Source: Aeromicrobium phoceense
GTDB taxonomy: Bacteria; Actinomycetota; Actinomycetes; Propionibacteriales; Nocardioidaceae
NCBI RefSeq assembly: GCF_013868155.1
Contig: NZ_JACEOG010000001.1
Span: forward strand, 1,178,001 to 1,242,000
Direction: 5' to 3'
DNA length: 64,000 nt
The notes under the pieces are model-generated. The model had not been told where the DNA came from, made no database searches, and saw nothing but the letters and a program-made list of their open reading frames with translations. Position 1 is the stretch's first letter. Each line of letters opens with the position of its first letter. The position numbers and the translations under genes are program-made. Below are positions 11,101-24,051 of this stretch, piece by piece.

Positions 11101-13931
11101 CCACGCCTCCCCTCGAGCGCACGCACACCGCCGGCGACGTCCTGTCGGCGCTGGACCGCGCCGGGGTGCGCGACGTCGACGCCTCGTCGCTGGCGCGCGC
11201 GCTCTACAGCTCCGACGCCTCGCTCTACCGGGTCGAGCCCACCGTGGTCGTCCGCCCGCACGACATCGACGAGGTCCACGCCGTCGTCGAGGCGTGCCGC
11301 ACCACCGGTACCCCGCTCACCTCCCGCGGCGCCGGCACCTCGATCGCCGGCAACGCGATCGGCGCGGGCGTCGTGCTCGACTTCTCGCGCCACATGAACC
11401 GCATCCACGCCATCGACGAGGCCACGCGCACCGCGCAGGTCCAGCCGGGGGTCGTGCACGCGACGCTCCAGCGCGCGGCCGCGCCGGTGGGACTGCGCTA
11501 CGGGCCCGACCCGTCCACCCACACGCGCTGCACGGTGGGCGGGATGATCGGCAACAACGCCTGCGGCAACCGCGCGCTGGGCTACGGGCGCAGCGCCGAC
11601 AACGTGGCCGCCCTCGACCTGCTGACGATGTCGGGGGAGCGGTTCCAGGTGGGCCGCGACGTCACGGTGGCGTCCGACCGGCTCGAGCGGCTCCGTTCGC
11701 TCGTGGGCGCCAACCTCTCCACCGTCCGCACCGAGTTCGGCCGCTTCGGCCGCCAGGTGTCGGGGTACAGCCTCGAGCACCTCCTGCCCGAGCGGGGCTT
11801 CGACGTCGCCTCCTTCATGGCCGGCACCGAGGGCACGCTCGCGGTGATGCTGGGCGCCACGGTCGACCTCGTCGCCGACGCCCCGGTCCGCCACCTCGTC
11901 GTGCTGTCCTTCCCGTCGATGGCCGAGGCCGCCGACCACGTCCCGGCGATCCTGCCGTTCGAGCCGATCGCGTGCGAGGGGCTCGGCGGCCGCATCGTCG
12001 AGGTCTACCGCGCGGCGAACGGCGTCTCGTCCGTTCCCGATCTGCCCGAGGGCGACGGCTTCCTCTACGTCGAGCTGGCAGGGGACGACGCGGCCGAGCT
12101 GCGCGCCCGGGCCGACCGGGTCGTCCGCGCCTCGGGTGCGCTGGGCCACCGCCACGTCACCTCCCCGATCGAGCAGTCGGTCCTGTGGCGGATCCGCGAG
12201 GAGGGCGCCGGCCTGGCGTCGCGCGCCTGGGACCGCCCGGCGCTCGCCGGCTGGGAGGACGCCGCCGTCCCGCCCGAGCGGCTGGGGGAGTACCTCCGCG
12301 GCTTCGAGGCACTGCTCGACCAGCACGGCCTGCACGGCACCCTGTTCGGCCACTTCGGCGACGGCTGCGTGCACGTGCGCATCGACTTCCCGCTCGATGC
12401 GTCCGAAGGCCGCCGCGGCTTCCGGTCCTTCCTCACCGATGCCGCCACGCTGACCGCCTCGTACGGCGGCTCCTTCTCCGGCGAGCACGGCGACGGCCGG
12501 GCCCGGTCCGAGCTGCTGCCCCTCATGTACTCGCCGGAGGCCGTCTCCCTGTTCGAGCAGGTCAAGGCGGTCTTCGACCCCGACGACCTGATGAACCCGG
12601 GCGTCCTCGTGCGACCCCGTCCGCTCGACGCCGACCTGCGCGGCATGGGCGCCGGCTGGCCCGCCGGCCTTCCCGGGCAGCGGCGCGGACTCAAGCTGCT
12701 GCACGACGACGGCGACTTCGGCGCCGCGGTGCACCGGTGCACGGGAGTGGGCAAGTGCCTCGCGGCGCCCGCGTCCGGCGTCATGTGTCCCTCGTTCCAG
12801 GCCACCCGCCAGGAGAAGGACTCCACGCGTGGTCGAGCCCGCGTCCTGCAGGAGATGATCGACGGGCGTCTCGTCGACGGCGGCTGGAGCAGCCCGGAGG
12901 TGCACGAGGCGCTCGACCTGTGCCTGTCGTGCAAGGGGTGCCTGGGCGACTGCCCCACCGGTGTGGACATGGCCAGCTACAAGTCCGAGGTGCTGCACCA
13001 GACCTACCGCGGCAAGCTGCGGCCCCGCAGTCACTACGTCCTGGGCCGGCTCCCGTTGTGGGCGCGACTCACCGCACCGGTCGCGCGCCTGGCGAACCTG
13101 GCCCTGCGCACGCCGGGCGTCGCGCACCTCGCCCGTTGGGTGGCGGGCGTCGACCAGCGCCGCAGCCTGCCCGCCTTCGCGACCCGCACCTTCTCCAAGG
13201 TCCTGGCGCGGGAGGAGCGTGCCACCGGCGGCGATCCCGTGCTGCTGTGGGCCGACTCCTTCACCGAGTACTTCTCCACCGACGCCGGCCGGGCGGCCGT
13301 GCGTCTGCTCGAGGCGGCCGGGTACGAGATCCGGCTGCTCGAGCGCCAGCAGTGCTGCGGGCTGACCTGGATCTCGACCGGTCAGCTCGACCAGGCCGCC
13401 GAGCTGGCGGGCGCTGCCGTCGACCAGCTGCACCCCTACGTCGCGGCCGGGATCCCGGTGGTCGGCCTCGAGCCCTCGTGCCTCGCGGTGCTGCGCACCG
13501 ACGCCGTCGAGCTCGTCGACGACCCGCGCGCGGCGGAGGTGGCGAAGGGCGTGTTCACCCTGGCCGAGCTGCTGGCCGACCGCGAGGAGCTCGAGGTGCC
13601 CGACCTGTCCGGGCGCACCCTCGTGGTCCAGCCGCACTGCCACCAGGCCTCGGTCATGGGCTTCGACGCCGACCTGCGCCTGCTGTCGCGGACCGGCGCG
13701 AGCGTCGTCCGGGTGGGCGGGTGCTGCGGTCTCGCCGGCAACTTCGGCGTCGAGCAGGGGCACTACGAGGTCTCGGTCGCCGTGGCCGAGCAGCAGCTGC
13801 TCCCCGCCGTCCGCGACGCCGGTCCCGACGCGATCGTCGTCGCCGACGGCTTCAGCTGCCGCACCCAGCTCGACGACCTCGCCGACGTCCAGGCCGTCCA
13901 CCTCGCCCAGCTGCTCCTCGGCGACCGCTGA
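11097..13931 (+). CDS. FAD-binding and (Fe-S)-binding oxidoreductase, D-2-hydroxyacid dehydrogenase type (YdiJ/GlcD-GlpC fusion)
   Basis: A 944-residue two-part flavoprotein. The first ~530 residues are a PCMH-type FAD domain plus an FAD-oxidase C-terminal domain (SRGAGTSIAGNAIG, IGNNACGNRALGYGRSADN, FSGEHGDGRARSELL). The second half is a ferredoxin-like module with cysteines at C548, C554 and C564 and a CLSCKGCLGDCP cluster starting at C609. Two CCG-type motifs follow (QQCCGLTW and GGCCGLAGNFG). E. coli YdiJ and related enzymes oxidise D-lactate, glycolate or D-2-hydroxyglutarate and pass electrons to the respiratory chain; the substrate here is not decidable. The start overlaps the GntR stop (ATGA), which ties its expression to that regulator. 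Confidence 0.9.
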   Translation: MTTPPLERTHTAGDVLSALDRAGVRDVDASSLARALYSSDASLYRVEPTVVVRPHDIDEVHAVVEACRTTGTPLTSRGAGTSIAGNAIGAGVVLDFSRHMNRIHAIDEATRTAQVQPGVVHATLQRAAAPVGLRYGPDPSTHTRCTVGGMIGNNACGNRALGYGRSADNVAALDLLTMSGERFQVGRDVTVASDRLERLRSLVGANLSTVRTEFGRFGRQVSGYSLEHLLPERGFDVASFMAGTEGTLAVMLGATVDLVADAPVRHLVVLSFPSMAEAADHVPAILPFEPIACEGLGGRIVEVYRAANGVSSVPDLPEGDGFLYVELAGDDAAELRARADRVVRASGALGHRHVTSPIEQSVLWRIREEGAGLASRAWDRPALAGWEDAAVPPERLGEYLRGFEALLDQHGLHGTLFGHFGDGCVHVRIDFPLDASEGRRGFRSFLTDAATLTASYGGSFSGEHGDGRARSELLPLMYSPEAVSLFEQVKAVFDPDDLMNPGVLVRPRPLDADLRGMGAGWPAGLPGQRRGLKLLHDDGDFGAAVHRCTGVGKCLAAPASGVMCPSFQATRQEKDSTRGRARVLQEMIDGRLVDGGWSSPEVHEALDLCLSCKGCLGDCPTGVDMASYKSEVLHQTYRGKLRPRSHYVLGRLPLWARLTAPVARLANLALRTPGVAHLARWVAGVDQRRSLPAFATRTFSKVLAREERATGGDPVLLWADSFTEYFSTDAGRAAVRLLEAAGYEIRLLERQQCCGLTWISTGQLDQAAELAGAAVDQLHPYVAAGIPVVGLEPSCLAVLRTDAVELVDDPRAAEVAKGVFTLAELLADREELEVPDLSGRTLVVQPHCHQASVMGFDADLRLLSRTGASVVRVGGCCGLAGNFGVEQGHYEVSVAVAEQQLLPAVRDAGPDAIVVADGFSCRTQLDDLADVQAVHLAQLLLGDR

Positions 13932-13948
13932 CCACCGCCCCCGGGGCA

Positions 13949-14007
13949 ACTTTTGTGACACCGTTCGGTTCGATCCGGCTCGGCGTGCCGAACCGCGTCA
14001 CAAAAGT
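13949..14007. repeat. Long imperfect palindrome with ACTTTTGTGAC arms
   Basis: Exact 11-base arms, ACTTTTGTGAC (13949-13959) and GTCACAAAAGT (13997-14007), bracket further inner pairing (GTTCGG with CCGAAC). The whole 59 bases can fold into one long stem. It starts 18 bases after the dehydrogenase stop and ends before the next ribosome site. It could be a terminator or a REP/MITE-like dispersed element; a single copy cannot decide. Confidence 0.6.
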
Positions 14008-14034
14008 CGGGCGTGGAGCGGGAGGATGGGCGCC

Positions 14035-14766
14035 ATGGAAGACCCGCTGATCCTGCTCGGCCGCGAGATGGCCGGCTTCGCCGCCCTCGTCGGGGACATC
14101 GAGGGCGACGAGCCCGTGCCCGCCTGCCCCGGCCGGACCTCGGCCGACGTCGTCCGTCACCTCGGCTCGATCCACCGGTGGGCCGCGGCCATCGTGCTGT
14201 CGGGCCAGCGGACCCCCGACGAGCCGGCCGCGCGCGCGGGCGAGCCGCTGGACGAGTGGTACGCCGGCACCGCCACGGCCCTCATCGCGGCGCTGCAGGC
14301 GGTGGATCCCGACGAGCCGGTGCCGAACTTCTCGCGCACCGACGAGGTGGCCGCCTTCTGGCCGCGGCGCCAGCTGCACGAGACCTGCATCCACCGGGTC
14401 GACCTGCTCCAGGCGTGCGGGCGCCCGGACCTCACGTGGGACGTCGATCCCGAGGTCGCGGGGGACGGGATCGCCGAGGTGATCCGTGTCTTCGGCCGCC
14501 GGATGACCGACCGCGGGAAGCGGCCCCACGTCCACGCGCCCGTCCGTCTCGTCGCCACCGACCTGGAGCGCAGCTGGATCGTCGCGCCCGACGAGGACGA
14601 CCCCGAGGGGCCGCCGCGCCTCGTCCAGCGCGAGATCGACGTCGAGGGCGAGGCCGTCGGCACGGCGACCGACCTGTACCTCGCCCTGTGGGGCAGGGCG
14701 CCGGCGTCCGCCGTCGCGCCCTCGGGTGCGGCCGTCGCCTGGTTCGACGGGCCGCGCGTCCCCTGA
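14035..14766 (+). CDS. Maleylpyruvate isomerase (MDMPI)-family, mycothiol-dependent-type protein
   Basis: A 243-residue member of the DinB/MDMPI fold. The helix with HLGSIHRWAA and the ETCIHRVDLL segment supply the His...Glu-x3-His metal-site pattern of the family. MDMPI enzymes use mycothiol, the actinobacterial thiol, in isomerisation or conjugation, but most members have no known substrate. I start at ATG 14035 because GGGAGG lies nine bases upstream. An ATG at 14026 is in frame but directly abuts that ribosome site. It stands alone between the palindrome and the rpsL promoter. Confidence 0.8.
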   Translation: MEDPLILLGREMAGFAALVGDIEGDEPVPACPGRTSADVVRHLGSIHRWAAAIVLSGQRTPDEPAARAGEPLDEWYAGTATALIAALQAVDPDEPVPNFSRTDEVAAFWPRRQLHETCIHRVDLLQACGRPDLTWDVDPEVAGDGIAEVIRVFGRRMTDRGKRPHVHAPVRLVATDLERSWIVAPDEDDPEGPPRLVQREIDVEGEAVGTATDLYLALWGRAPASAVAPSGAAVAWFDGPRVP

Positions 14767-14797
14767 CGCCAGACCGCTGCCGGCCGGTGGAGGCGAT

Positions 14798-14827
14798 TTG
14801 TCCCGACGCGGCGGGCTCAGGTAGTAT
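14798..14827 (+). promoter_or_regulatory. Probable rpsL (str operon) promoter
   Basis: TTGTCC (14798-14803) and TAGTAT (14822-14827) are separated by 18 bases in the 231-base gap before rpsL. This predicts a leader of about 160 bases. No gene is visible in the gap. Confidence 0.45.
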
Positions 14828-14997
14828 GGGGAGCCGTGCCCGACGTGAGTCGGTGCGACGTTCGAACGGACAAGGGCCCCTGGCCCGATGATCCGTGACC
14901 ACGGTGGTCGGATGCCCCCGTGGTGGAGATCGAGAAAGACCCGCGAGGCGGTATGCGCGCCCGCGACTGCACGGGAGAATTCCCAGGAAGAGGCATA

Positions 14998-15372
14998 GTG
15001 CCCACCATCAACCAGCTTGTCCGCAAGGGCCGCCAGAGCAAGGTCGTCAAGACCAACACCCCGGCCCTGAAGGGTTCGCCCCAGCGGCGTGGCGTGTGCA
15101 CCCGCGTGTACACCACGACCCCCAAGAAGCCGAACTCCGCGCTGCGGAAGGTCGCTCGTGTCCGCCTCTCCAGCGGCACCGAGGTGACCGCCTACATCCC
15201 CGGTGAGGGCCACAACCTCCAGGAGCACTCGATCGTGCTCGTTCGCGGTGGTCGTGTGAAGGACCTCCCGGGTGTCCGCTACAAGATCATTCGCGGCTCC
15301 CTCGACACGCAGGGTGTCAAGGGCCGCAAGCAGGCTCGCAGCCGTTACGGCGCGAAGAAGGAGAAGAGCTGA
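14998..15372 (+). CDS. rpsL: 30S ribosomal protein S12 (uS12)
   Basis: A 124-residue decoding-centre protein. I chose GTG at 14998 (AGGAAGAGG just upstream) because it gives the standard N-terminus (M)[11 protein letters not shown] and the family length. A longer in-frame reading from 14920 adds non-conserved sequence. K43 (in [12 protein letters not shown]) and K88 (in GGRVKDLPG), the classic streptomycin-resistance positions, are wild type. The gene opens the str operon, and its stop overlaps the rpsG start (TGATG). Confidence 0.98.
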   Translation: MPTINQLVRKGRQSKVVKTNTPALKGSPQRRGVCTRVYTTTPKKPNSALRKVARVRLSSGTEVTAYIPGEGHNLQEHSIVLVRGGRVKDLPGVRYKIIRGSLDTQGVKGRKQARSRYGAKKEKS

Positions 15373-15842
15373 TGCCTCGCAAGGGTCCCGCTCCGAAGCG
15401 TGCCATCGAGACCGATCCGGTCTACGGCAGTCAGCTGGTCACCCAGCTGATCAACAAGGTGCTGTTCGACGGCAAGAAGCAGGTCGCACAGCGCATCGTC
15501 TACAGCGCCCTCGAGGGCACGCGTGAGAAGTCCGGCACCGATCCGGTCATCACCCTCAAGCGCGCGCTCGACAACGTCAAGCCCGCCCTGGAGGTCAAGA
15601 GCCGCCGCGTCGGTGGCGCCACCTACCAGGTCCCGGTCGACGTCCGTCCGGGCCGTCAGACCACTCTCGCGCTGCGCTGGCTCGTCAAGTACAGCTCCGA
15701 GCGTCGCGAGAAGACCATGGCCGAGCGTCTCCAGAACGAGCTGCTCGACGCCAGCAATGGCCTGGGTGCCAGCGTGAAGAAGCGCGAGGACACCCACAAG
15801 ATGGCCGAAGCCAACAAGGCGTTCGCCCACTACCGCTGGTGA
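15372..15842 (+). CDS. rpsG: 30S ribosomal protein S7 (uS7)
   Basis: A 156-residue primary 16S rRNA-binding protein of the 30S head ([20 protein letters not shown] at the N-terminus, standard length). The ATG overlaps the rpsL stop as TGATG, a translational-coupling arrangement. In E. coli S7 represses the str operon; no such site can be proved here. fusA follows 62 bases later. Confidence 0.98.
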   Translation: MPRKGPAPKRAIETDPVYGSQLVTQLINKVLFDGKKQVAQRIVYSALEGTREKSGTDPVITLKRALDNVKPALEVKSRRVGGATYQVPVDVRPGRQTTLALRWLVKYSSERREKTMAERLQNELLDASNGLGASVKKREDTHKMAEANKAFAHYRW

Positions 15843-15904
15843 CCGTGAGCGCGGTGACCCCGCGCTCGCCCACCCACCCCATCTCTGCGAAGGCTGATCC
15901 TCAC

Positions 15905-18016
<2,112 letters not shown>

Positions 18017-18119
18017 GCTTCGGCCCCATCGCATAGGGTGGCCTGAGGTTCGCTCCGACGCGTTCCACACGGCGTTTCAGTCAAACAAGATCTAGAGAAA
18101 CCAAACCAGGAGGGCCCCA

Positions 18120-19313
<1,194 letters not shown>

Positions 19314-19336
19314 TCTGACCTGACACGCACTGCGTG

Positions 19337-19370
19337 AGAACCCCCGGGGCTTCGGCCCCGGGGGTTCTGT
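19337..19370 (+). terminator. Terminator of the str operon (after tuf)
   Basis: A perfect 14-bp stem (19337-19350 with 19355-19368) capped by a stable TTCG tetraloop. It closes the rpsL-rpsG-fusA-tuf transcription unit. Confidence 0.9.
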
Positions 19371-19405
19371 CATGTCCGGGTGCCGTTCGGGGGAGGGGCC
19401 TGCCG

Positions 19406-19411
19406 TACCCT
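19406..19411 (+). promoter_or_regulatory. -10 element of a likely leaderless promoter (CDF gene)
   Basis: TACCCT ends six bases before the GTG at 19418. No ribosome site lies at normal spacing; the nearest purine run is about 20 bases away. A leaderless transcript is therefore likely. Confidence 0.35.
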
Positions 19412-19417
19412 CGCGGT

Positions 19418-20326
19418 GTGGGACACGATCACGCGCACGGCGCCGGGGTCCAGCACCGTGGACGCCTGCTCGCCGTGCTGGCGCTGACCCTCGGGGTCCT
19501 GGTCGTGCAGGTCGTCGTCGGTCTGATGACCGGTTCGCTCGCCCTGCTCGCCGACGCCGGCCACATGCTCAGCGACTCGCTCGGACTGGTGCTCGCGCTG
19601 GCGGCGATCGCCGTCGCCCAGCGGCCCGGCGGTCCGCGCAGCACGTACGGCTGGCACCGCACCGAGGTCCTCGCCGCCGGCGCCAACGGGCTGATCCTGC
19701 TGGGCATCTGCGTCGTCATCGCGGTGAACGCCGTCGCTCGGCTCGACGACCCGCCGAGCATCGAGGGCGGCTGGGTCCTGGTGGCGGGCGCAGTTGGACT
19801 CGCGGTCAACATCGTCGGACTCGTCGTCCTGCGCGCCGGCTCGAAGGAGAGCCTCAACGTCCGTGGCGCCTACCTCGAGGTGCTCGGCGACGCCGTCGGC
19901 TCGGTCGCCGTGATCGTGTCCGCGGTCGTCATCCTCCTCACCGGCTGGCACGAGGCCGACCCGATCGCCTCGCTGGTGATCGCGGCACTCGTGATCCCGC
20001 GCGCGGTGTCGCTGCTGCGCGACGTGGCCGAGGTCCTGCTGGAGACCAGTCCTCGCGACGTCGACCTCGACGAGGTGCGGGGCCACATCCTCGGGGTGGA
20101 GGGCGTGGTGGACGTGCACGACCTGCACGTCTGGACGATCACCAGCGGCATGCCGGTGATGAGCGCGCACGTCGTCGTCGACGACTCGGTCGTCGACATG
20201 GCCGACGCGCACCACGTGCTCGACCACCTGTGCACGTGCCTGAGCCACCACTTCGACGTGGCCCACTCGACGTTCCAGTTGGAGCCCGCCGGGCACCTGG
20301 AGTCGGAGCGCCACGGCCACGACTAG
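19418..20326 (+). CDS. Cation diffusion facilitator (CzcD/ZitB-like metal efflux)
   Basis: A 302-residue proton-coupled divalent-metal exporter with a His-rich start (GHDHAHG), six membrane segments and a cytoplasmic C-terminal domain (HDLHVWTITSG). The metal site in segment 2 is canonical (H49 and D53 in AGHMLSDS). In segment 5 the usual HxxxD is ExxxD (E154 and D158 in YLEVLGDAVGS), which may alter Zn/Cd selectivity. I start at GTG 19418 because the His-rich tail begins there and a -10-like box lies just upstream. It is a single gene between tuf and the S10 operon, with a normal terminator on its left. Confidence 0.88.
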   Translation: MGHDHAHGAGVQHRGRLLAVLALTLGVLVVQVVVGLMTGSLALLADAGHMLSDSLGLVLALAAIAVAQRPGGPRSTYGWHRTEVLAAGANGLILLGICVVIAVNAVARLDDPPSIEGGWVLVAGAVGLAVNIVGLVVLRAGSKESLNVRGAYLEVLGDAVGSVAVIVSAVVILLTGWHEADPIASLVIAALVIPRAVSLLRDVAEVLLETSPRDVDLDEVRGHILGVEGVVDVHDLHVWTITSGMPVMSAHVVVDDSVVDMADAHHVLDHLCTCLSHHFDVAHSTFQLEPAGHLESERHGHD

Positions 20327-20367
20327 GGCGGGTGTCGCAGCCCACGGTCACACCCGCACGACCCGAT

Positions 20368-20397
20368 TTGTGTTACGCGGGCGGAGTCTGTCAGAAT
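20368..20397 (+). promoter_or_regulatory. Probable S10-operon promoter
   Basis: TTGTGT (20368-20373) and CAGAAT (20392-20397) are separated by 18 bases, 42 bases after the CDF stop. It is the only plausible housekeeping-type pair I see in the 340-base gap before rpsJ. Confidence 0.45.
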
Positions 20398-20666
20398 GGT
20401 CAGGTTGCCCCGGCATGTTCGCGGTGGCGCCTGCGGTTGGGAACTCACGCCCAGCTCAACGTCGGCGCCGAACCCGAGACCATGTTGTCCGGCCAGTCGC
20501 ACCGCATCGGCGGGGCGGAGCCGGTCCAACCACCTAACTCGAGAAGTGTGTGTTCCTTTGTGCGCGTCAGCGCCGCGACACGCCCGACCTCGGGGAACGG
20601 AGACGGGGGCCTGCCTACCCCGAACCCGGGGGCTGGCGAAGACGAATGTAAAGGACGAGCGAGAGC
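20398..20666 (+). other. Long non-coding leader of the S10 operon
   Basis: About 270 bases separate the proposed promoter from rpsJ, with no convincing gene. Several self-complementary segments are visible: two GGCGCC elements (20426-20431 and 20464-20469), and TCGGGG (20590-20595) with CCCCGA (20618-20623). A structured leader used for ribosomal-protein autoregulation is plausible. I cannot match it to a known class by eye. Confidence 0.4.
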
Positions 20667-20975
20667 ATGGCGGGACAGAAGATCCGTATCCGGCTCAAGG
20701 CCTACGACCACGAGGTCATCGATTCCTCGGCGAAGAAGATCGTCGACACCGTGACCCGCACCGGCGCCAAGGTTGCCGGCCCCGTGCCGCTGCCGACGGA
20801 GAAGAACGTGTACTGCGTCATCCGTTCGCCGCACAAGTACAAGGACAGCCGCGAGCACTTCGAGATGCGCACCCACAAGCGGCTCATCGACATCATCGAC
20901 CCGACGCCCAAGACCGTCGACTCGCTCATGCGACTCGACCTGCCGGCCGGCGTCGACATCGAGATCAAGCTCTGA
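20667..20975 (+). CDS. rpsJ: 30S ribosomal protein S10 (uS10)
   Basis: A 102-residue protein of the 30S head, also the NusE partner in antitermination. It reads [19 protein letters not shown], with the conserved [20 protein letters not shown] loop. GGACGAGCGAGAG lies just before the ATG. It is the first gene of an eleven-gene S10 cluster that runs through rpsQ. Confidence 0.98.
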   Translation: MAGQKIRIRLKAYDHEVIDSSAKKIVDTVTRTGAKVAGPVPLPTEKNVYCVIRSPHKYKDSREHFEMRTHKRLIDIIDPTPKTVDSLMRLDLPAGVDIEIKL

Positions 20976-20991
20976 GGGAGGGACGCACACC

Positions 20992-21645
20992 ATGAGCAGC
21001 AGCACACTCACCGCGCGCGGCCTCCTCGGTCGCAAGCTCGGGATGACGCAGGTCTGGGACGAGAACAACCGGGTCATCCCGGTCACCGTCCTCGAGGCCT
21101 CGACCAACATCGTCACCCAGATCCGCACCCGCGAGACCGACGGCTACAGCGCCATCCAGCTCGGCTACGGCGAGATCGACGGCCGCAAGCTGAACAAGCC
21201 GCAGGCCGGTCACTTCGCGAAGGCCGGCGTCACGCCGCGCCGCCACGTCGTGGAGATCCGCACCGAGGCCGTCGCCGACTACACCCTGGGCCAGGAGATC
21301 TCCCCGGAGATCTTCGCCAACGGTGACAAGGTCGACGTGACCGCCACCAGCAAGGGCAAGGGCTTCGCCGGCGTCATGAAGCGTCACGGCTTCGCCGGCG
21401 TCTCCGCCTCGCACGGCGCGCACCGCAACCACCGCAAGCCCGGCTCCATCGGTGGCTGCGCCACCCCCGGCCGGGTCTTCAAGGGCCTGCGCATGGCGGG
21501 CCACATGGGCACGGACACCGTGACCACCCAGAACCTCACCGTCCACGCGGTCGACACCGAGCGGGGCCTCATCCTGGTCAAGGGCGCAGTGCCCGGGGCC
21601 AAGGGCGCTCTCGTCGTCATCCGCTCCGCTGCGAAGGGGGCCTGA
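20992..21645 (+). CDS. rplC: 50S ribosomal protein L3 (uL3)
   Basis: A 217-residue early-assembly protein near the peptidyl-transferase centre. The ATG at 20992 follows GAGGGAGGG, and an in-frame upstream reading overlaps rpsJ and is not used. The sequence includes [15 protein letters not shown] and the loop motif [20 protein letters not shown]. It lies 16 bases after rpsJ and 5 bases before rplD. Confidence 0.98.
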   Translation: MSSSTLTARGLLGRKLGMTQVWDENNRVIPVTVLEASTNIVTQIRTRETDGYSAIQLGYGEIDGRKLNKPQAGHFAKAGVTPRRHVVEIRTEAVADYTLGQEISPEIFANGDKVDVTATSKGKGFAGVMKRHGFAGVSASHGAHRNHRKPGSIGGCATPGRVFKGLRMAGHMGTDTVTTQNLTVHAVDTERGLILVKGAVPGAKGALVVIRSAAKGA

Positions 21646-21650
21646 CCGAC

Positions 21651-22604
21651 ATGGCACAGACCATCGACGTCGACCTGCCCGTCGACATCTTCGACGCCCG
21701 CGTCAGCATCCCGCTGATGCACCAGGTCGTCACCGCACAGCTCGCGGCTGCCCGTCAGGGCACGCACAGCGTCAAGACGCGCGCTGAGGTCCGCGGCGGC
21801 GGCAAGAAGCCGTACCGCCAGAAGGGCACCGGCCGCGCTCGTCAGGGCTCGATCCGCGCTCCCCAGTACGCCGGTGGTGGCGTCGTGCACGGCCCCACGC
21901 CGCGCTCGTACGACCAGCGCACGCCCAAGAAGATGAAGGCCGCCGCCCTGCGTGGCGCCCTCACCGACCGGGCCCGCAGCGGTCGCCTGCACGTCATCGA
22001 CTCGCTCGTCTCCGGTGACGCGCCGTCCACCCGGACCGCGCTCGCCGCGGTGCGTGGCCTCTCCAACCGGGCGCGCGTGCTCGTGGTCGTCGACCGCGAC
22101 GACGCGCTGACGGTCAAGAGCCTGCGCAACGCCGAGTTCATCGCCACGCTCACCTTCGACCAGCTCAACACGTACGACGTGCTGCTGGCCGACGACGTGA
22201 TCTTCACGAAGGCCGCGTTCGACGCCTTCGTGGCGGCGCGCTCGACCGAGGGTGCCGAGACGGTCAAGCTGAGCCAGGCGGTCGTCGAGGCTGACGCCCC
22301 CGCGGCCAAGCCGGCCAAGAAGTCCGCCCCCAAGCAGGCTGCCGCGAAGACCGAGGCCAAGGCCGAGGTTGCCGAGGACGACGCCAAGGCCGGCGCCACG
22401 AAGACCCAGCCGTACGGCCCGGGTTCGAAGGCGCCGCTGGCCAGCGGCAACGCGCCGAAGGGTCACGAGGTCAAGGCCGTCGAGGCCGACAAGACCTACG
22501 TCGCCCCCGGTGCCGCCGCGTACGACGCGACGGAGGCCACGGTCTGGTTCGACAGCGCCGAGAGCGCCGAGGCCGCCGGGTTCACCGCCCAGGAGGAGAA
22601 CTGA
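21651..22604 (+). CDS. rplD: 50S ribosomal protein L4 (uL4) with a long C-terminal extension
   Basis: At 317 residues this is roughly 100 longer than ordinary uL4. The normal body ([10 protein letters not shown] to about residue 215) has the exit-tunnel loop [16 protein letters not shown]. After it come an Ala/Lys/Glu-rich linker (about 220-250) and a compact tail from about residue 254 ([13 protein letters not shown] ... [16 protein letters not shown] ... AEAAGF). The tail resembles small C-terminal modules seen in other actinobacterial proteins, which NCBI calls sunset domains as far as I recall. There is no frameshift, because the stop overlaps the rplW start (TGATG). The role of the tail is unknown. 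Confidence 0.96.
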   Translation: MAQTIDVDLPVDIFDARVSIPLMHQVVTAQLAAARQGTHSVKTRAEVRGGGKKPYRQKGTGRARQGSIRAPQYAGGGVVHGPTPRSYDQRTPKKMKAAALRGALTDRARSGRLHVIDSLVSGDAPSTRTALAAVRGLSNRARVLVVVDRDDALTVKSLRNAEFIATLTFDQLNTYDVLLADDVIFTKAAFDAFVAARSTEGAETVKLSQAVVEADAPAAKPAKKSAPKQAAAKTEAKAEVAEDDAKAGATKTQPYGPGSKAPLASGNAPKGHEVKAVEADKTYVAPGAAAYDATEATVWFDSAESAEAAGFTAQEEN

Positions 22605-22906
22605 TGACCAACCACGGAACCTTCGCGCGGGACGTCCTGATCGCCCCCGTGGTCAGCGAGAAGAGCTACGGCCTGCTCGACGACAACAAGTACACGTTCC
22701 TGGTCCACCCGGACGCCAACAAGACCCAGATCAAGATCGCCGTCGAGGAGATCTTCGGGGTCAAGGTCACCGGTGTGAACACGATCAACCGCAAGGGCAA
22801 GACCCGTCGCACCCGCAACGGCGAAGGCAAGCGCAAGGACACCAAGCGCGCCGTCGTCAGCGTGGCCGCGGGCCAGAGCATCGACATCTTCTCGAGCCCG
22901 AGCTGA
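22604..22906 (+). CDS. rplW: 50S ribosomal protein L23 (uL23)
   Basis: A 100-residue protein at the tunnel exit that docks trigger factor and SRP. It reads [20 protein letters not shown] with the conserved extended loop [20 protein letters not shown]. The ATG overlaps the rplD stop, and rplB starts 16 bases after its stop. Confidence 0.97.
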   Translation: MTNHGTFARDVLIAPVVSEKSYGLLDDNKYTFLVHPDANKTQIKIAVEEIFGVKVTGVNTINRKGKTRRTRNGEGKRKDTKRAVVSVAAGQSIDIFSSPS

Positions 22907-22921
22907 AGGACTGACTGAGAC

Positions 22922-23749
<828 letters not shown>

Positions 23750-23769
23750 GAGAGGACCTGGAGAAAAAG

Positions 23770-24051
23770 ATGCCTCGTAGTTTGAAGAAGGGTCCCTTCG
23801 TTGACGGCCACCTCGAGAAGAAGGTGGACGCTCAGAACGCGGCCGAGACCCACAACGTGATCAAGACCTGGTCCCGTCGCTCGATGATCCTGCCGTCCTT
23901 CATCGGACACACGATCGCCGTGCACGATGGCCGCAAGCACGTTCCCGTGTTCATCACCGACTCGATGGTTGGCCACAAGCTGGGGGAGTTCGCTCCCACC
24001 CGCACGTTCAAGGGCCATGAGAAGGACGACCGGAAGGCGAAGCGCCGATGA
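23770..24051 (+). CDS. rpsS: 30S ribosomal protein S19 (uS19)
   Basis: A 93-residue protein of the 30S head. The ATG at 23770 gives [19 protein letters not shown] and follows GGAG at seven bases. An in-frame reading that starts inside rplB is rejected. It ends [13 protein letters not shown], and its stop overlaps the rplV start (ATGA). Confidence 0.98.
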   Translation: MPRSLKKGPFVDGHLEKKVDAQNAAETHNVIKTWSRRSMILPSFIGHTIAVHDGRKHVPVFITDSMVGHKLGEFAPTRTFKGHEKDDRKAKRR

